64,000 bases of DNA from an uncultured Clostridia bacterium (GCA_904501985.1 CAJGCT010000002.1:10065-74064); one strand, 5' to 3'; counted from the first letter of the stretch, positions 27,954 through 37,099 are shown. Numbers and translations: made by a program. Notes: generated by a model not told the origin, from the letters alone.

Positions 27954-27971
27954 AATCCGACAGATCGGATT
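27954..27971 (-). terminator. Probable weak terminator of ptsH
   Basis: AATCCGA / TCGGATT stem with a four-base loop overlapping the ptsH stop; the trailing minus-strand sequence is TATTAT, so termination may be incomplete. Confidence 0.4.
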
Positions 27972-28233
27972 ATTCGCCAAAGCCGGTGTCGATGAGCTCG
28001 CACAGACCGTCAAGTGCATCGTTCTCGTCGTTTCCGTCAGCAATAAGAGTGATAGTCATCCCCTTGGTAATACCAAGAGAAAGAACGCCGAGAAGGCTCT
28101 TTGCATTAACGCGTCTGTCTTCCTTCTCCACCCAGATAGAGCTTTGGAATGAGTTGGCTTTCTGAATAAAAAATGTAGCAGGTCTTGCGTGGAGACCCAC
28201 ATTGTTGCGGATGGTCACGTTACGGGATATCAT
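27970..28233 (-). CDS. ptsH: Phosphocarrier protein HPr
   Basis: Small cytoplasmic phosphocarrier of the sugar PTS. The active-site His15 lies in NNVGLHARPA and the regulatory Ser46 in NAKSLLGVL, the site used by HPr kinase in Firmicutes for catabolite control. Having His15 separates it from Crh. Length 87. It stands alone, without ptsI, which is elsewhere. SD AGGAG lies 10 bases before ATG. Confidence 0.95.
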   Translation of the reverse strand: MISRNVTIRNNVGLHARPATFFIQKANSFQSSIWVEKEDRRVNAKSLLGVLSLGITKGMTITLIADGNDENDALDGLCELIDTGFGE

Positions 28234-28349
28234 AATAAGTTCGCTCCTAACATTAGATTTGTATATTTCGGTACAAAAAGTTTAAATTCAATCTACGCAC
28301 GGCACCAAACCTGTACTCCGGCACACGGGCGGTAAATCATATCAAAGAT

Positions 28350-28384
28350 ACGCTGATTATAGTATATCAAATTTTTCAAATAAA
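28350..28384 (-). promoter_or_regulatory. Probable ptsH promoter
   Basis: Minus strand TTGATT, 17 bases, TATACT, about 120-150 bases ahead of ptsH (approximate ends). The resulting leader of over 100 bases is G/C richer than its surroundings and holds a direct repeat of GTGCCG; I see no known riboswitch. Confidence 0.45.
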
Positions 28385-28461
28385 ATCAATAGTCCTTTTG
28401 CATATAAATTGTCAAACTATAGTTCACTTTATCTGTTAAATTAGGAGCTTTTAACAAAAAA

Positions 28462-28500
28462 ACACCGTATAATGGGATATTTTTCCATTATACGGCACTT
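28462..28500 (-). terminator. Terminator after the DUF4330-like gene pair
   Basis: Perfect CCGTATAATGG / CCATTATACGG stem, followed on the minus strand by TGTTTTTTT, directly after the stop at 28503. It ends the rimM to DUF4330 transcript. Confidence 0.9.
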
Positions 28501-28502
28501 TT

Positions 28503-29039
28503 TCATTCTGTGGGATTTATTCTTTCGATATCCGTAACCGTTATGCTCACCGTTATGTTTTTACTTTCAACAGTGATTTTCGATCCCGGTGCAATATATG
28601 TTGTGCCTCCAAGCAGAAATCCCTCACTGCTGAAAACTCCCGATGAAAGTATTTTTCCGCGAACATCAATGCGGCTGCTCTTTGTGGGATCGTCCGGGTC
28701 TGTGGGCGAATAGGATTTTATGAGAGTGCCGTCCGCACCGGCGATATACATCTCCGCAGGAAGGTCGTAGGGCTTCTCCTCAAGAGTTCCGAAATAGCAT
28801 TTATGAGTATCGCTGTAGAACACATCGCCTGCATTGAAATAATTATAAGAATCGCTGTTTATGTCCTGTACCAAAAATGAAATGCGTGCAGGCTCCACAC
28901 TGCTGCTTGTTATCACCTTCTCAACAATACCCATTCGAAGTGCGATACCTATTACAGCACCAAGTACGACCACAACTATCAATAAATCAATGATGTTAGG
29001 TCTGAGCTTTTTCGTTTTCTTTATGCTGCTATCATTCAT
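28503..29039 (-). CDS. DUF4330-like single-pass membrane protein (second of pair)
   Basis: A short basic N-terminus, one membrane segment (NIIDLLIVVVVLGAVIGIALRM) and an extracytoplasmic beta-rich domain of about 140 residues ending in a KITVESKNITVSITVTDIERI strand pair. It resembles the DUF4330 family (function unknown). Start overlaps the stop of the preceding paralogue by four bases. It lies downstream of an O-antigen-ligase-like gene and murJ, so a role in surface polysaccharide assembly is plausible but unproven. Confidence 0.6.
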   Translation of the reverse strand: MNDSSIKKTKKLRPNIIDLLIVVVVLGAVIGIALRMGIVEKVITSSSVEPARISFLVQDINSDSYNYFNAGDVFYSDTHKCYFGTLEEKPYDLPAEMYIAGADGTLIKSYSPTDPDDPTKSSRIDVRGKILSSGVFSSEGFLLGGTTYIAPGSKITVESKNITVSITVTDIERINPTE

Positions 29040-29533
29040 GACTGACCCTCCGTTTCAGATAATTCCGTGCAGTATCCGACACCCGTATAATTTGGAAGTC
29101 TTACGTACATTGTAGTGCCTACCGAGATATCGTATCCGCCGTCAAGCACATATCTTCCGTCTGCCCCGACAGTTGCCTCCGCCGCAACACTCAGACGAAC
29201 ATTTGAATGCTCCGGATGTACGCTTGACACAAGTGCGCCGGCGGAAAAATCGTTTCCGTTGTATATTGCAGGCTCCACAGCATAATCAATCACCTCACCG
29301 AGATGATATTTGGCAACCGAGTCCACAACGCCCTCTCCAACGGCAAAATTATCCGCAAATTCGTTTCTTATTGTCCGAAATTCAACAACATATTCTATTT
29401 TGACCGTTTGATTTATAGTTTCTGTTCCCCCCATTGAGAAGAACATAACTGCGGCAACAATAATCACCGCTATAACTATTATAATTGCGGCATCCACCGC
29501 ATTAAATCTGTGTTTTTTCACTGTAGTTCCCAT
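29036..29533 (-). CDS. DUF4330-like single-pass membrane protein (first of pair)
   Basis: Same architecture as the next gene: basic N-terminus, one membrane segment (AVDAAIIIVIAVIIVAAVMFF) beginning with the same N-(I/A)-(I/V)-D-x-x-I pattern, then a domain with repeated glycine/valine beta strands (DGRYVLDGGYDISVGTTMYV). The pair probably arose by duplication and may form a complex. SD GGAGG precedes ATG. It follows the ligase-like gene by 16 bases. Confidence 0.6.
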   Translation of the reverse strand: MGTTVKKHRFNAVDAAIIIVIAVIIVAAVMFFSMGGTETINQTVKIEYVVEFRTIRNEFADNFAVGEGVVDSVAKYHLGEVIDYAVEPAIYNGNDFSAGALVSSVHPEHSNVRLSVAAEATVGADGRYVLDGGYDISVGTTMYVRLPNYTGVGYCTELSETEGQS

Positions 29534-29549
29534 ATTTTCCTCCGCTTTA

Positions 29550-31454
29550 TCAATATATATCTTCCGCCGCTGTGGAATTCAGCGTTTTTCTGATTGCAGC
29601 ACCAAGTCCCAGCATAAGCCAGAACATCAAAAACACACGGTAATTGTACCATATATAGTCCGTCATTCCCTGTGCAAGCACTGCAAGCATACCGCAGAAC
29701 ACAGCATTTGAAAAGTATTTGTCCGAACGGCTCTCATTCACGTGCAGTGTCAGACTGCTTTGGATATATATGAATATCGCCGCCACGAAAACTATAAGTC
29801 CCACCGCACCAAGCTCAACAAGTATCTGCAAATAAAGATTGTGCGAATGGGGAGCTGTCTCAATTCCCGACAGCGCGTAGAGCGGGTAGACAAGCCTGAA
29901 CGAGTCATTGCCGATTCCGATTCCGCACTGCCAATAATCCTGCACCATGTTGATAACTCCACGCCAGATATTAACGCGGTATGATGTTGAGCTGTCACCA
30001 AGATTTCCTATACTCAAAAACCGCTGTGTGATGCTCGCAGGAAGCACAAAGGGAAGGAACGGTATTCCGAGTGAGCAGAAAAGCAGTCCTGTCAGCGTAT
30101 TTCGGCTGTACATAAGCATAAATATGAGAATGCCTATTATAAACCCAAGCCACGCACCGCGCGACCATGTATAGATAAGACAGCCTGCCGCAGAGAGTCC
30201 GGCTATGGCAGCCGCAAGCCTTGCCTTGGGTGTTTTTGATACAACAAATGCGGCAAGCATCAGCGGAATCACCATTATGAGATATTCGGCAAGAACATTG
30301 GGATTTTCGAATGTTGATACCACACGGCCCTCTATTTCACTGAACATATCGGAATCCTGCCATGTCTTCTCCACTGATCCGAAAAAGTTCTGATACAGAC
30401 CGTACAGGGATACAAGGGTACATGAACTTACTGCACCGACAATACACCGTATGACCCAATCGCGGGTACGGATAAGATTTACCGTTAGAAAGTAACCAAG
30501 CATGAAGGCAACATATACAAGCATGGGCTTGATACTTGCGCTTGATGCCGCAACAAATCCCCCGCCTATCATAAGCAGCATAAAGATCAGCACGACCCCA
30601 TCCATAAGATCAAGTTTGATCGAACGCCGCCCACACATTGCTTTAAGCAAGAAGCAGAATGAGATATAGAATACCGCGCCCACAAGAGCCATTGTAGGTG
30701 CAAACGGAAGCACGCAGATAACGGCAAGGACACCGAATTCGGGTTTAATAAACACAATATAGGCGGCTATCAAACCGAGAATCCCGATAAGCAGTACAAG
30801 AGGATGGGCAAAGAAGGACATCACTCCGAAAACAAGACCGGCTATAAAAGCTACGTTAAATTTTCCCTCTTTCTCCTCACGTCCCTCAAAAGTCTCCTGA
30901 CGTATTCCGGCGAGCTTAAAAAGCACCAACCTCGCCGATGGACTTGTAAGCAGTGCGCCTGCAAGATTCTGCCTTGATGCTATCATCATTACCGACATAA
31001 TAAGCATTATTGTAAGCGTAAGTATTACACTAATATCAACTCCGCTCCCGGAGTCAAGACGAAAGGTTTTAAAAAGATATACCACCGCACTGTAAAGTGC
31101 CGCCGAAAACATAAAGATACCGTAGGATTTCATGGAGCTTGACAGCATTCCGTCAAGCGTTCTTCTGACAAAATCAAGTATCGTACTGTTTTCAATTCCG
31201 CGCGCTATATATCTCTTTGCCGGCGTAATGAGCCTGTCACCAAGAGCCAGTCGCCGCATTCCGCAAACCGCGGCACTGTCCGTCACCGCCTTATTTTCCC
31301 TGTCATATGAAGAAAACAATCCGCCGATAAGGCCAAGTGACAGCTTTCTGTATATCCACGAGGATGCCCGTCCAAGAAGTGACAGTATAAGCGATGATTT
31401 AATGATACCAACGCCGGAGTCATTTTCTGTCGACTCTGTGTTTTTTCTTATCAA
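29550..31454 (-). CDS. O-antigen ligase family (Wzy_C) membrane protein
   Basis: Polytopic membrane protein of 634 residues with a soluble N-terminal lead of about 110 residues. Wzy_C-type motifs: YTWSRGAWLGFIIGI and, after the long periplasmic-type loop, APHSHNLYLQILVELGAVGLIVFV. The family ligates or polymerises lipid-linked glycans. In a Gram-positive host it may act on wall polysaccharide or glycoprotein. Start is TTG at 31454 with GGGAGG 7 bases upstream. It follows murJ by about 20 bases, consistent with a lipid-linked substrate. Confidence 0.82.
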   Translation of the reverse strand: MIRKNTESTENDSGVGIIKSSLILSLLGRASSWIYRKLSLGLIGGLFSSYDRENKAVTDSAAVCGMRRLALGDRLITPAKRYIARGIENSTILDFVRRTLDGMLSSSMKSYGIFMFSAALYSAVVYLFKTFRLDSGSGVDISVILTLTIMLIMSVMMIASRQNLAGALLTSPSARLVLFKLAGIRQETFEGREEKEGKFNVAFIAGLVFGVMSFFAHPLVLLIGILGLIAAYIVFIKPEFGVLAVICVLPFAPTMALVGAVFYISFCFLLKAMCGRRSIKLDLMDGVVLIFMLLMIGGGFVAASSASIKPMLVYVAFMLGYFLTVNLIRTRDWVIRCIVGAVSSCTLVSLYGLYQNFFGSVEKTWQDSDMFSEIEGRVVSTFENPNVLAEYLIMVIPLMLAAFVVSKTPKARLAAAIAGLSAAGCLIYTWSRGAWLGFIIGILIFMLMYSRNTLTGLLFCSLGIPFLPFVLPASITQRFLSIGNLGDSSTSYRVNIWRGVINMVQDYWQCGIGIGNDSFRLVYPLYALSGIETAPHSHNLYLQILVELGAVGLIVFVAAIFIYIQSSLTLHVNESRSDKYFSNAVFCGMLAVLAQGMTDYIWYNYRVFLMFWLMLGLGAAIRKTLNSTAAEDIY

Positions 31455-31474
31455 AAGTATACCTCCCTCTGAAA

Positions 31475-33052
31475 TTATTCCGAAATTTTTATCTTAGCAA
31501 GCTTTGCAAACAAAAGATATGCAATAACTGCCGGTGCAAAGCTTACAGCCGCCTTGATTGCATTTACCGCAAAGGAAGCTTCAAACGGTGTGCTTGCAAG
31601 AAGCCGTCGCATTACAAAAGTTACTGCGAACACAAGCACTCCGCCGCATATTATTTTTACCGCATTTACAGCAAGTCTTGCCGAGAGAACACCGTCAAGC
31701 CGCTTTGATGCAAAAATGAGAAGAATTATTGCCGAGGCAGCCTGTCCTGCCGCATTTGCAGCACCAACCGCACCGATATCAAGAAGCTTAAAGTTCACAA
31801 GCAGTGCGCCGACTGCGAAATTTGCCCCAATTCCGCCGAGTGCCGCATACATAGGAATCCGCGGCATATTTTTGGAATAGAACACGCGTGAGAACAGCTC
31901 TGTAACACAGAAGAACGGCATAGCAGGCAGTATAAACCCAAGAGCACGCGCCGTATTTGCGGCATCAGTCGGTGTAAATTCTCCGCGCATATAAACAATG
32001 GCTGTTCCCTCGCCACGAAGTACAGTTGCCGCCGCCATAAAGGGGATAACTATAAACAGTGCTGACGTGATTCCTCCACGTACAGTTTCTCCGAATTCAT
32101 GTGTTTCACCGGATGCAGACAGCTTTGATATTTTCGGGAAAGTATAGTTGCATATACTGTAAGTAAGCGTTCCGGCGATTATTATATAAATATTGTTTGC
32201 ATAGTCAAAAACAGTAGTAGCTCCGGCAACACCACTCTGTGCCGCAACCTGTGCCGCAAAATACTGTCCGATAAGCACACCTGCCGGTGCAAGCCACGAG
32301 CCTATCATAATGGGCGGTGCCATTTTAAGTGCGCGTATCAGGGCAGGATTCTTTAAATCAAAGAGCAGTCTGTAGCGAAATCCCTTGCGGTGAAGCGGCA
32401 CAATCAGTGTAAGTAACTGTATGAGCCACGACAAAAGATAAGCCACGGCAAGACCGTATATGCCTTTTTCTCCAAGTGGCTCATTGAATACAGCAAGATA
32501 CAGCACAACACCTGCGTTTGACACGGCGCTGATAAGTGCAGGAGCAATAAACGAGCCTTTTGACTGAAGCACGCCCACAAGCGTATATGCCGCTCCCGTG
32601 AACATAACAAGCGGAAACATTATACGCGTAAGCGTGACTGCAAGTGCTACTGTCTGCGCATCAAGTCCCCGTGTAATAAGGGAGATAAACGGCTCGGCGA
32701 ATATGATTCCCACTGCCGCCAACACGCCGCATAGAACAACTATGAAATTTACAAATATGCAGGCAAAAGCATCTGCCTCTTTCGTGGACGAGCCATCCGC
32801 ATCACGTTCCTTGAAGCTGTTATACACAGGTATGAAGCATCCAAGCACTGCCGCCGCAAGAAACATATCAAAGAAAGCAAGCGGAAGCTTTGATGCGGCA
32901 GTAAAAGCATTTGCCGCCGAGGATGTTCCGTAGGCATTCGCCTGAAGAACACCGCGAAGCATACCGAGAAGCTTTGCTATGACCGTAGCTCCCATCATGA
33001 CCGCTACGGTTTTGACGGCACGTCCGCCTGTTTTGTTCCCTTTATCTGCCAT
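31475..33052 (-). CDS. murJ: Lipid II flippase MurJ (MviN family)
   Basis: MOP-superfamily flippase moving lipid-linked precursors across the membrane. About 14 membrane segments; motifs VKTVAVMMGATVIAKLLGMLRGVLQANAYG region, AAAVLGCFIPVYN, RIMFPLVMFTGAAYTLVGVLQSKGSF and ELFSRVFYS. Length 525. ATG 33052 lies inside the 3' end of trmD, an 11-base overlap. Clostridia often have several MurJ paralogues, so the cargo could be another wall glycan, as hinted by the ligase gene that follows. Confidence 0.9.
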   Translation of the reverse strand: MADKGNKTGGRAVKTVAVMMGATVIAKLLGMLRGVLQANAYGTSSAANAFTAASKLPLAFFDMFLAAAVLGCFIPVYNSFKERDADGSSTKEADAFACIFVNFIVVLCGVLAAVGIIFAEPFISLITRGLDAQTVALAVTLTRIMFPLVMFTGAAYTLVGVLQSKGSFIAPALISAVSNAGVVLYLAVFNEPLGEKGIYGLAVAYLLSWLIQLLTLIVPLHRKGFRYRLLFDLKNPALIRALKMAPPIMIGSWLAPAGVLIGQYFAAQVAAQSGVAGATTVFDYANNIYIIIAGTLTYSICNYTFPKISKLSASGETHEFGETVRGGITSALFIVIPFMAAATVLRGEGTAIVYMRGEFTPTDAANTARALGFILPAMPFFCVTELFSRVFYSKNMPRIPMYAALGGIGANFAVGALLVNFKLLDIGAVGAANAAGQAASAIILLIFASKRLDGVLSARLAVNAVKIICGGVLVFAVTFVMRRLLASTPFEASFAVNAIKAAVSFAPAVIAYLLFAKLAKIKISE

Positions 33053-33806
33053 TTTTAAGCTCTTCCTCATCGCTGTTTGTTTTCTCGATTCCCACTTCTG
33101 TGCCCTGCAAAAGCTCGGGACGGCACTCCATGGTTTTCTTTATTGCCGCCTCACGCCGCCATTTTTCAATATTGGCATGATGTCCGGAAAGAAGCACATC
33201 CGGCACAAGTCTGCCGCGAAAATCATAGGGACGTGTATACTGCGGATATTCAAGCATTCCCGATGCGATACTCTCACCGCGCCAGCAATCCTCATTTGTA
33301 AGCACGCCGTCAAGCATACGGGAAACGCAGTCCACAAGCACGCAGGCAGGAAGCTCTCCGCCTGTGAGAACATAGTCCCCGATGGAAATTTCCTCGTCAA
33401 CGATTTCCTCAATTATACGCTCGTCAACGCCCTCATAATGTCCGCAGAGGATAATGAGGTTATCGTATTTTGTAAGCTCAAAGGCACGCTTCTGCGTCAG
33501 CACCTTGCCTCGCGGCGACATATAGATAACACGGCGTTTTGCAGGTCTGCCGAGGGCTTCGTCAGACTCACGCTGAGCTTCCACAACAGATTTAAAACAT
33601 CCGTATATAGGCACTGCACTCATAAGCATTCCCATTCCGCCGCCATAGGGCGTATCATCCACACGGCGGTGCTTATTCTCGGAAAAATCCCGTATATTGT
33701 GAGTATGTACCTCCACAAGTCCGCCGTCCTGTGCTCTGCCGATTATGCTCGATGAAAGCACAGTATCCACCACGTCGGGGAAAAGGGTCATAATGTCAAA
33801 TCTCAT
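33042..33806 (-). CDS. trmD: tRNA (guanine37-N1)-methyltransferase TrmD
   Basis: SPOUT methyltransferase making m1G37 in tRNAs. Motifs: MRFDIMTLFPDVVDTVLSSSIIGRAQ, DDTPYGGGMGMLM, the knot YEGVDERIIE and ISIGDYVLTGGELPACVLVD, LEYPQYTRP and LLSGHHANIEKWRREAA. ATG 33806 is the family start, with GGAG just upstream inside rimM; it overlaps rimM by 11 bases. Length 254. Confidence 0.97.
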   Translation of the reverse strand: MRFDIMTLFPDVVDTVLSSSIIGRAQDGGLVEVHTHNIRDFSENKHRRVDDTPYGGGMGMLMSAVPIYGCFKSVVEAQRESDEALGRPAKRRVIYMSPRGKVLTQKRAFELTKYDNLIILCGHYEGVDERIIEEIVDEEISIGDYVLTGGELPACVLVDCVSRMLDGVLTNEDCWRGESIASGMLEYPQYTRPYDFRGRLVPDVLLSGHHANIEKWRREAAIKKTMECRPELLQGTEVGIEKTNSDEEELKNGR

Positions 33807-34332
33807 CTTCGCTCTCCGCATCCTCGAACATTCCGGGAATGGGACGGAGAAATACTCTGCCGTCGTCAATATGTCCGATAAATTCTTCAACCGCCGGAAC
33901 AAGCACATCTCTGCCGTCCTCTGTTTTTACAGAAAAGAGGTCGGATGCGGGACTTTCGATAAGCTCGGAAAGCATACCGAGGCGTTTTCCGTTACGCTCA
34001 TCAAAAACAGGGAGACCGATGATGTCCGCAATAAATACACGGTCATCATCAATGGGAATATCCTCACGGTCCGCATACACCACGCGGTTTTTAAGAAGCT
34101 CTGCCGCCTCTAATGAATCTATTCCGTAAAAATACACAAGTGCGCATCCCTTGTGTACAGATGCCTTTGTTACTTCAAGGGACAGATATTCGTCCCTTTT
34201 TTTATAGTAGAGCGTTTTTATTTGGCACAACACCTCCGGGGTATCGCACCACGATTCTATTTTGCAGGCACCGCGCACACCGTGTGTGTTTATGATTTTA
34301 CCGCATTCAAGGTATTTTTCTTTATCTGCCAT
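33796..34332 (-). CDS. rimM: 16S rRNA processing protein RimM
   Basis: Ribosome maturation factor binding S19 and the 30S head. N-terminal beta-barrel starts YLECGKIINTHGVRGACKIESWCDTPE, then the PRC-barrel (VFIADIIGLPVFDERNGKRLGMLSELIESPASDLFSV) with DVLVPAVEEFIGHID. Length 178. First gene of rimM-trmD-murJ-ligase-DUF4330s; rpsP, often upstream, is not here. A promoter lies directly upstream. Confidence 0.95.
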   Translation of the reverse strand: MADKEKYLECGKIINTHGVRGACKIESWCDTPEVLCQIKTLYYKKRDEYLSLEVTKASVHKGCALVYFYGIDSLEAAELLKNRVVYADREDIPIDDDRVFIADIIGLPVFDERNGKRLGMLSELIESPASDLFSVKTEDGRDVLVPAVEEFIGHIDDGRVFLRPIPGMFEDAESEDEI

Positions 34333-34365
34333 GCTATTACCTCAAAAATAATCTTAATTATAGAT

Positions 34366-34394
34366 ATTGTAACACATTTTTCCTCCGTATTCAA
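34366..34394 (-). promoter_or_regulatory. Sigma-A promoter of the rimM operon
   Basis: Minus strand TTGAAT (34389-34394), 17-base spacer, TACAAT (34366-34371); 34 bases upstream of the rimM ATG. Confidence 0.6.
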
Positions 34395-34444
34395 GGAAAA
34401 TCGCAAATTTAATTAAATATATACAAAAAATGTTGTATCATACC

Positions 34445-34473
34445 TTGAAAATCGCGTGTTAAAATGGTATAAT
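34445..34473 (+). promoter_or_regulatory. Sigma-A promoter of glycerate kinase
   Basis: TTGAAA (34445-34450) and TATAAT (34468-34473), 17-base spacer, 32 bases before the ATG. Confidence 0.7.
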
Positions 34474-34505
34474 TATAAAAAATATAAAATTCACAGGAGT
34501 TTATT

Positions 34506-35642
34506 ATGAATATAGCTATTGCCATAGATTCTTTTAAAGGGAGCTTGTCCTCACCTGAAGCAGGAAATGCCACAGCAGACGGAATACGCAAAGTCTTCCC
34601 TAATGCTGTTTGCCATATATCTCCTCTTGCCGATGGAGGTGAGGGAACTGCCGAAGCACTTGCGGCAGCACTTGGCGGAACGCTTCGTACTGTCCGCGCC
34701 CACGATGCGCTCATGCGTGAGACCGACTGCACATATTTTGTGGCAGGGAACACAGCCATAATCGAAATGGCGGCAGCGGCAGGTCTTCCGCAGCTTGCAA
34801 AGGAGGAGCGCAATCCGCTTAACACCACAACATACGGCGTTGGTGAAATTATAGCGGATGCTGTAAGCCTCGGATGCCGCGATCTGATAATAGGCATTGG
34901 CGGAAGCGCAACAAACGACGGCGGAACAGGTATGCTCTCCGCTCTCGGATTTGGATTTTTGGATAAAGACGGCAAAAAAATCCCACTTGGCGCAAGGGGT
35001 CTTGCGAACCTCTCCGGGATTGAGGATAGCGATATTATAAACGGACTTCGGGAGTGCCGCGTGCGTGTAGCCTGCGATGTGAAAAATCCACTTTGCGGAG
35101 AGCTTGGATGCAGTGCCGTTTTCGGTCCGCAGAAGGGTGCAGACGAGGAAATGATCCGCAATATGGACGGCTGGCTTTGCAGATTTGCTGAACTTACAAA
35201 GGAAAAGTATCCACAGGCAAACAAGGACTATCCCGGCTGCGGTGCGGCAGGAGGAATGGGCTTTGCCCTCCGGGAATTTCTCGGCGGAGAGCTTATTTCC
35301 GGCATAACGCTTGTACTTGATGCGGTGGGACTTGAAGAACATATAAAACAGGCTGATATCGTTGTTACCGGCGAGGGACGGCTTGACTCCCAAAGCGCCA
35401 TGGGCAAAGCGCCTACAGGTGTTGCCGCGCTTGCAAAAAAGCACGGTAAGCCGTGCATAGCCTTTGCCGGTGCAGTCACACGGGATGCCTCCGCCTGCAA
35501 CAGTGCCGGAATTGATGCATTCTTCCCCATTCGCAGAAGCATTTGCACATTAGAGGAAGCAATGGATACAAAAAACGCCCGCCGCGACCTTACGGACACG
35601 GCGGAGCAGGTATTCAGGCTCATAAAGGCTTTCAAAGGATAA
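34506..35642 (+). CDS. Glycerate kinase (GlxK/GarK family)
   Basis: Phosphorylates D-glycerate, giving 2- or 3-phosphoglycerate depending on subgroup; feeds glycolysis. Motifs: AIDSFKGSLSSPEAGNA at the N-terminus, PLADGGEGTAEAL, IGIGGSATNDGGTGMLSALG, VACDVKNPLCG, GCGAAGGMGFAL, VVTGEGRLDSQSAMGKAP. Length 378 is typical. SD AGGAG lies 7 bases before ATG. It stands alone with its own promoter; no glyoxylate or garate genes are nearby to specify the pathway. Confidence 0.92.
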   Translation: MNIAIAIDSFKGSLSSPEAGNATADGIRKVFPNAVCHISPLADGGEGTAEALAAALGGTLRTVRAHDALMRETDCTYFVAGNTAIIEMAAAAGLPQLAKEERNPLNTTTYGVGEIIADAVSLGCRDLIIGIGGSATNDGGTGMLSALGFGFLDKDGKKIPLGARGLANLSGIEDSDIINGLRECRVRVACDVKNPLCGELGCSAVFGPQKGADEEMIRNMDGWLCRFAELTKEKYPQANKDYPGCGAAGGMGFALREFLGGELISGITLVLDAVGLEEHIKQADIVVTGEGRLDSQSAMGKAPTGVAALAKKHGKPCIAFAGAVTRDASACNSAGIDAFFPIRRSICTLEEAMDTKNARRDLTDTAEQVFRLIKAFKG

Positions 35643-35648
35643 CTCCCC

Positions 35649-36062
35649 TCAGCTCTTACGGTCAAATTTAGTTTTGCACACGGGACAGGTAATAGTAATC
35701 GTTCCCCTGCCCTTCGGAACACGCAGATTGTTTTTGCAGTTCGGGCAGGAGAAATATCTGTGTGTCTTTATGTCTTTCATGCGGTTATACTGAAGCTTGA
35801 ACCACTTCTTAACGGGCTTCCACACACGGGTAAACTTATCGTTTTCGTGGCGTCTTGCAGAAATGTTGCGTGAAAGCATCCTGAATACAGCCCATCCAAG
35901 AAGTGCATAGGAAAGAAGCCAGAGTATATATGATGCAATATCCGATGCCTCTTTTGTAAGAGAAGAAGCAAGCGAAAACGCCATTGATAATATTATTATA
36001 CCGTATCCGAGAGGGTCAACGCCGTAGCGACCCCAGAAAAACCTCATTATTTTCTCTTTCAT
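35649..36062 (-). CDS. Small membrane protein with C-terminal zinc ribbon
   Basis: 137 residues: two membrane segments (about 18-35 and 42-60), a basic linker (KPVKKWFKLQYNRMKDIKTHRYF) and a C-terminal CPNC...CPVC zinc ribbon with RVPKGRGTITITCPVCKTKF. This form (membrane pair plus FmdB-like ribbon) is common in Clostridia and has no known function. It converges on glycerate kinase with a 6-base gap and no visible terminator. Confidence 0.7.
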   Translation of the reverse strand: MKEKIMRFFWGRYGVDPLGYGIIILSMAFSLASSLTKEASDIASYILWLLSYALLGWAVFRMLSRNISARRHENDKFTRVWKPVKKWFKLQYNRMKDIKTHRYFSCPNCKNNLRVPKGRGTITITCPVCKTKFDRKS

Positions 36063-36175
36063 TGCACATTTCCTCCGAAATTCAGAATATATTATAGATT
36101 ATACGCCAAATTTCACGGCGATTCAATTACAATTCTTCAACAAACCGTAAAAATTTCATTAAAGCGTCAAAAGGC

Positions 36176-36204
36176 TTGCAATTTTTTGAAATATGAGCTA
36201 TAAT
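36176..36204 (+). promoter_or_regulatory. Sigma-A promoter of the Mrp gene
   Basis: TTGCAA (36176-36181), 17 bases, TATAAT (36199-36204), 37 bases before the ATG. Confidence 0.65.
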
Positions 36205-36241
36205 AGTTACTGAAAGTTATTTTTGAAAGGAGTTTTGCACG

Positions 36242-37099
36242 ATGATCCATGATGATACGCAGGACAAGCCGCAGTCCGGATGCACTCATGACTGCTCTAC
36301 CTGCTCTTCAAACTGTGCGTCACGCGAGAAGCAGAGTCTTCTTGAAAAGCCGCACGAATTATCAAACATAAAAAAAGTCATCGGTATCGTCAGCGGCAAG
36401 GGCGGCGTGGGCAAGTCCATCGTTACCTCCATGCTGTCGGTGCTCATGAGCCGTCGCGGTCACAACACCGCTATTCTTGATGCTGACATTACAGGCCCGT
36501 CCATCCCCAAAGCATTTGGCGTAAAGGGCGAGGTAATGGGCGACGGAACAGGAGGTATTTTCCCTCTTGCGTCCAAGACCGGAATCAAGATGATGAGCGT
36601 CAACCTTCTTCTTCCTGAGGAGACCACCCCTGTTGTATGGAGAGGTCCCGTTATTGCAGGAACCGTTAAGCAGTTCTGGACAGACGTTATCTGGGACGAT
36701 GTTGACTTCATGTTCGTGGATATGCCTCCGGGAACAGGTGACGTTCCGCTGACAGTGTTCCAATCAATTCCCCTTGACGGAATCATTATCGTAACAAGCC
36801 CTCAGGAGCTTGTTTCCATGATCGTGGCAAAAGCTGCAAACATGGCAAAGATGATGAACATTCCCGTGCTCGGCATTGTAGAAAATATGTCCTACTTCAA
36901 ATGCCCTGACTGCGGCAAGGATTACAACATCTACGGTGAGAGCCACATTGCAGAGGTTGCTGAAAAGTTCGGCTACGATGTTCTTGCCAAGATGCCTATT
37001 GACCCACGCCTTGCGGCACTCTGCGACAAGGGTATGCTTGAGCTTATGGAGAATGACTATCTCGACAAGGCAGCGGACAAGATTGAGGGTTTAATCTGA
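36242..37099 (+). CDS. Mrp/Nbp35-type iron-sulfur carrier ATPase
   Basis: P-loop NTPase that carries Fe-S clusters to apoproteins. The deviant Walker A SGKGGVGKSIVTSM is near residue 50, with LDADITGPSIPKAFG and VDMPPGTGDVPLTV. The C-terminal CPDCG supplies the bridging-cluster cysteines. An N-terminal motif with four Cys at residues 14, 18, 21 and 25 recalls the extra cluster of Nbp35-type proteins. Length 285. SD GAAAGGAG precedes ATG. Codons favour C-ending forms, as in well expressed genes here. Confidence 0.93.
   Translation: MIHDDTQDKPQSGCTHDCSTCSSNCASREKQSLLEKPHELSNIKKVIGIVSGKGGVGKSIVTSMLSVLMSRRGHNTAILDADITGPSIPKAFGVKGEVMGDGTGGIFPLASKTGIKMMSVNLLLPEETTPVVWRGPVIAGTVKQFWTDVIWDDVDFMFVDMPPGTGDVPLTVFQSIPLDGIIIVTSPQELVSMIVAKAANMAKMMNIPVLGIVENMSYFKCPDCGKDYNIYGESHIAEVAEKFGYDVLAKMPIDPRLAALCDKGMLELMENDYLDKAADKIEGLI

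Noticed and set aside
28234..28350. Possible riboswitch in the ptsH leader
   Set aside because: The leader is fairly long and contains a GTGCCG direct repeat, but I cannot fit any known aptamer or a terminator/antiterminator pair.
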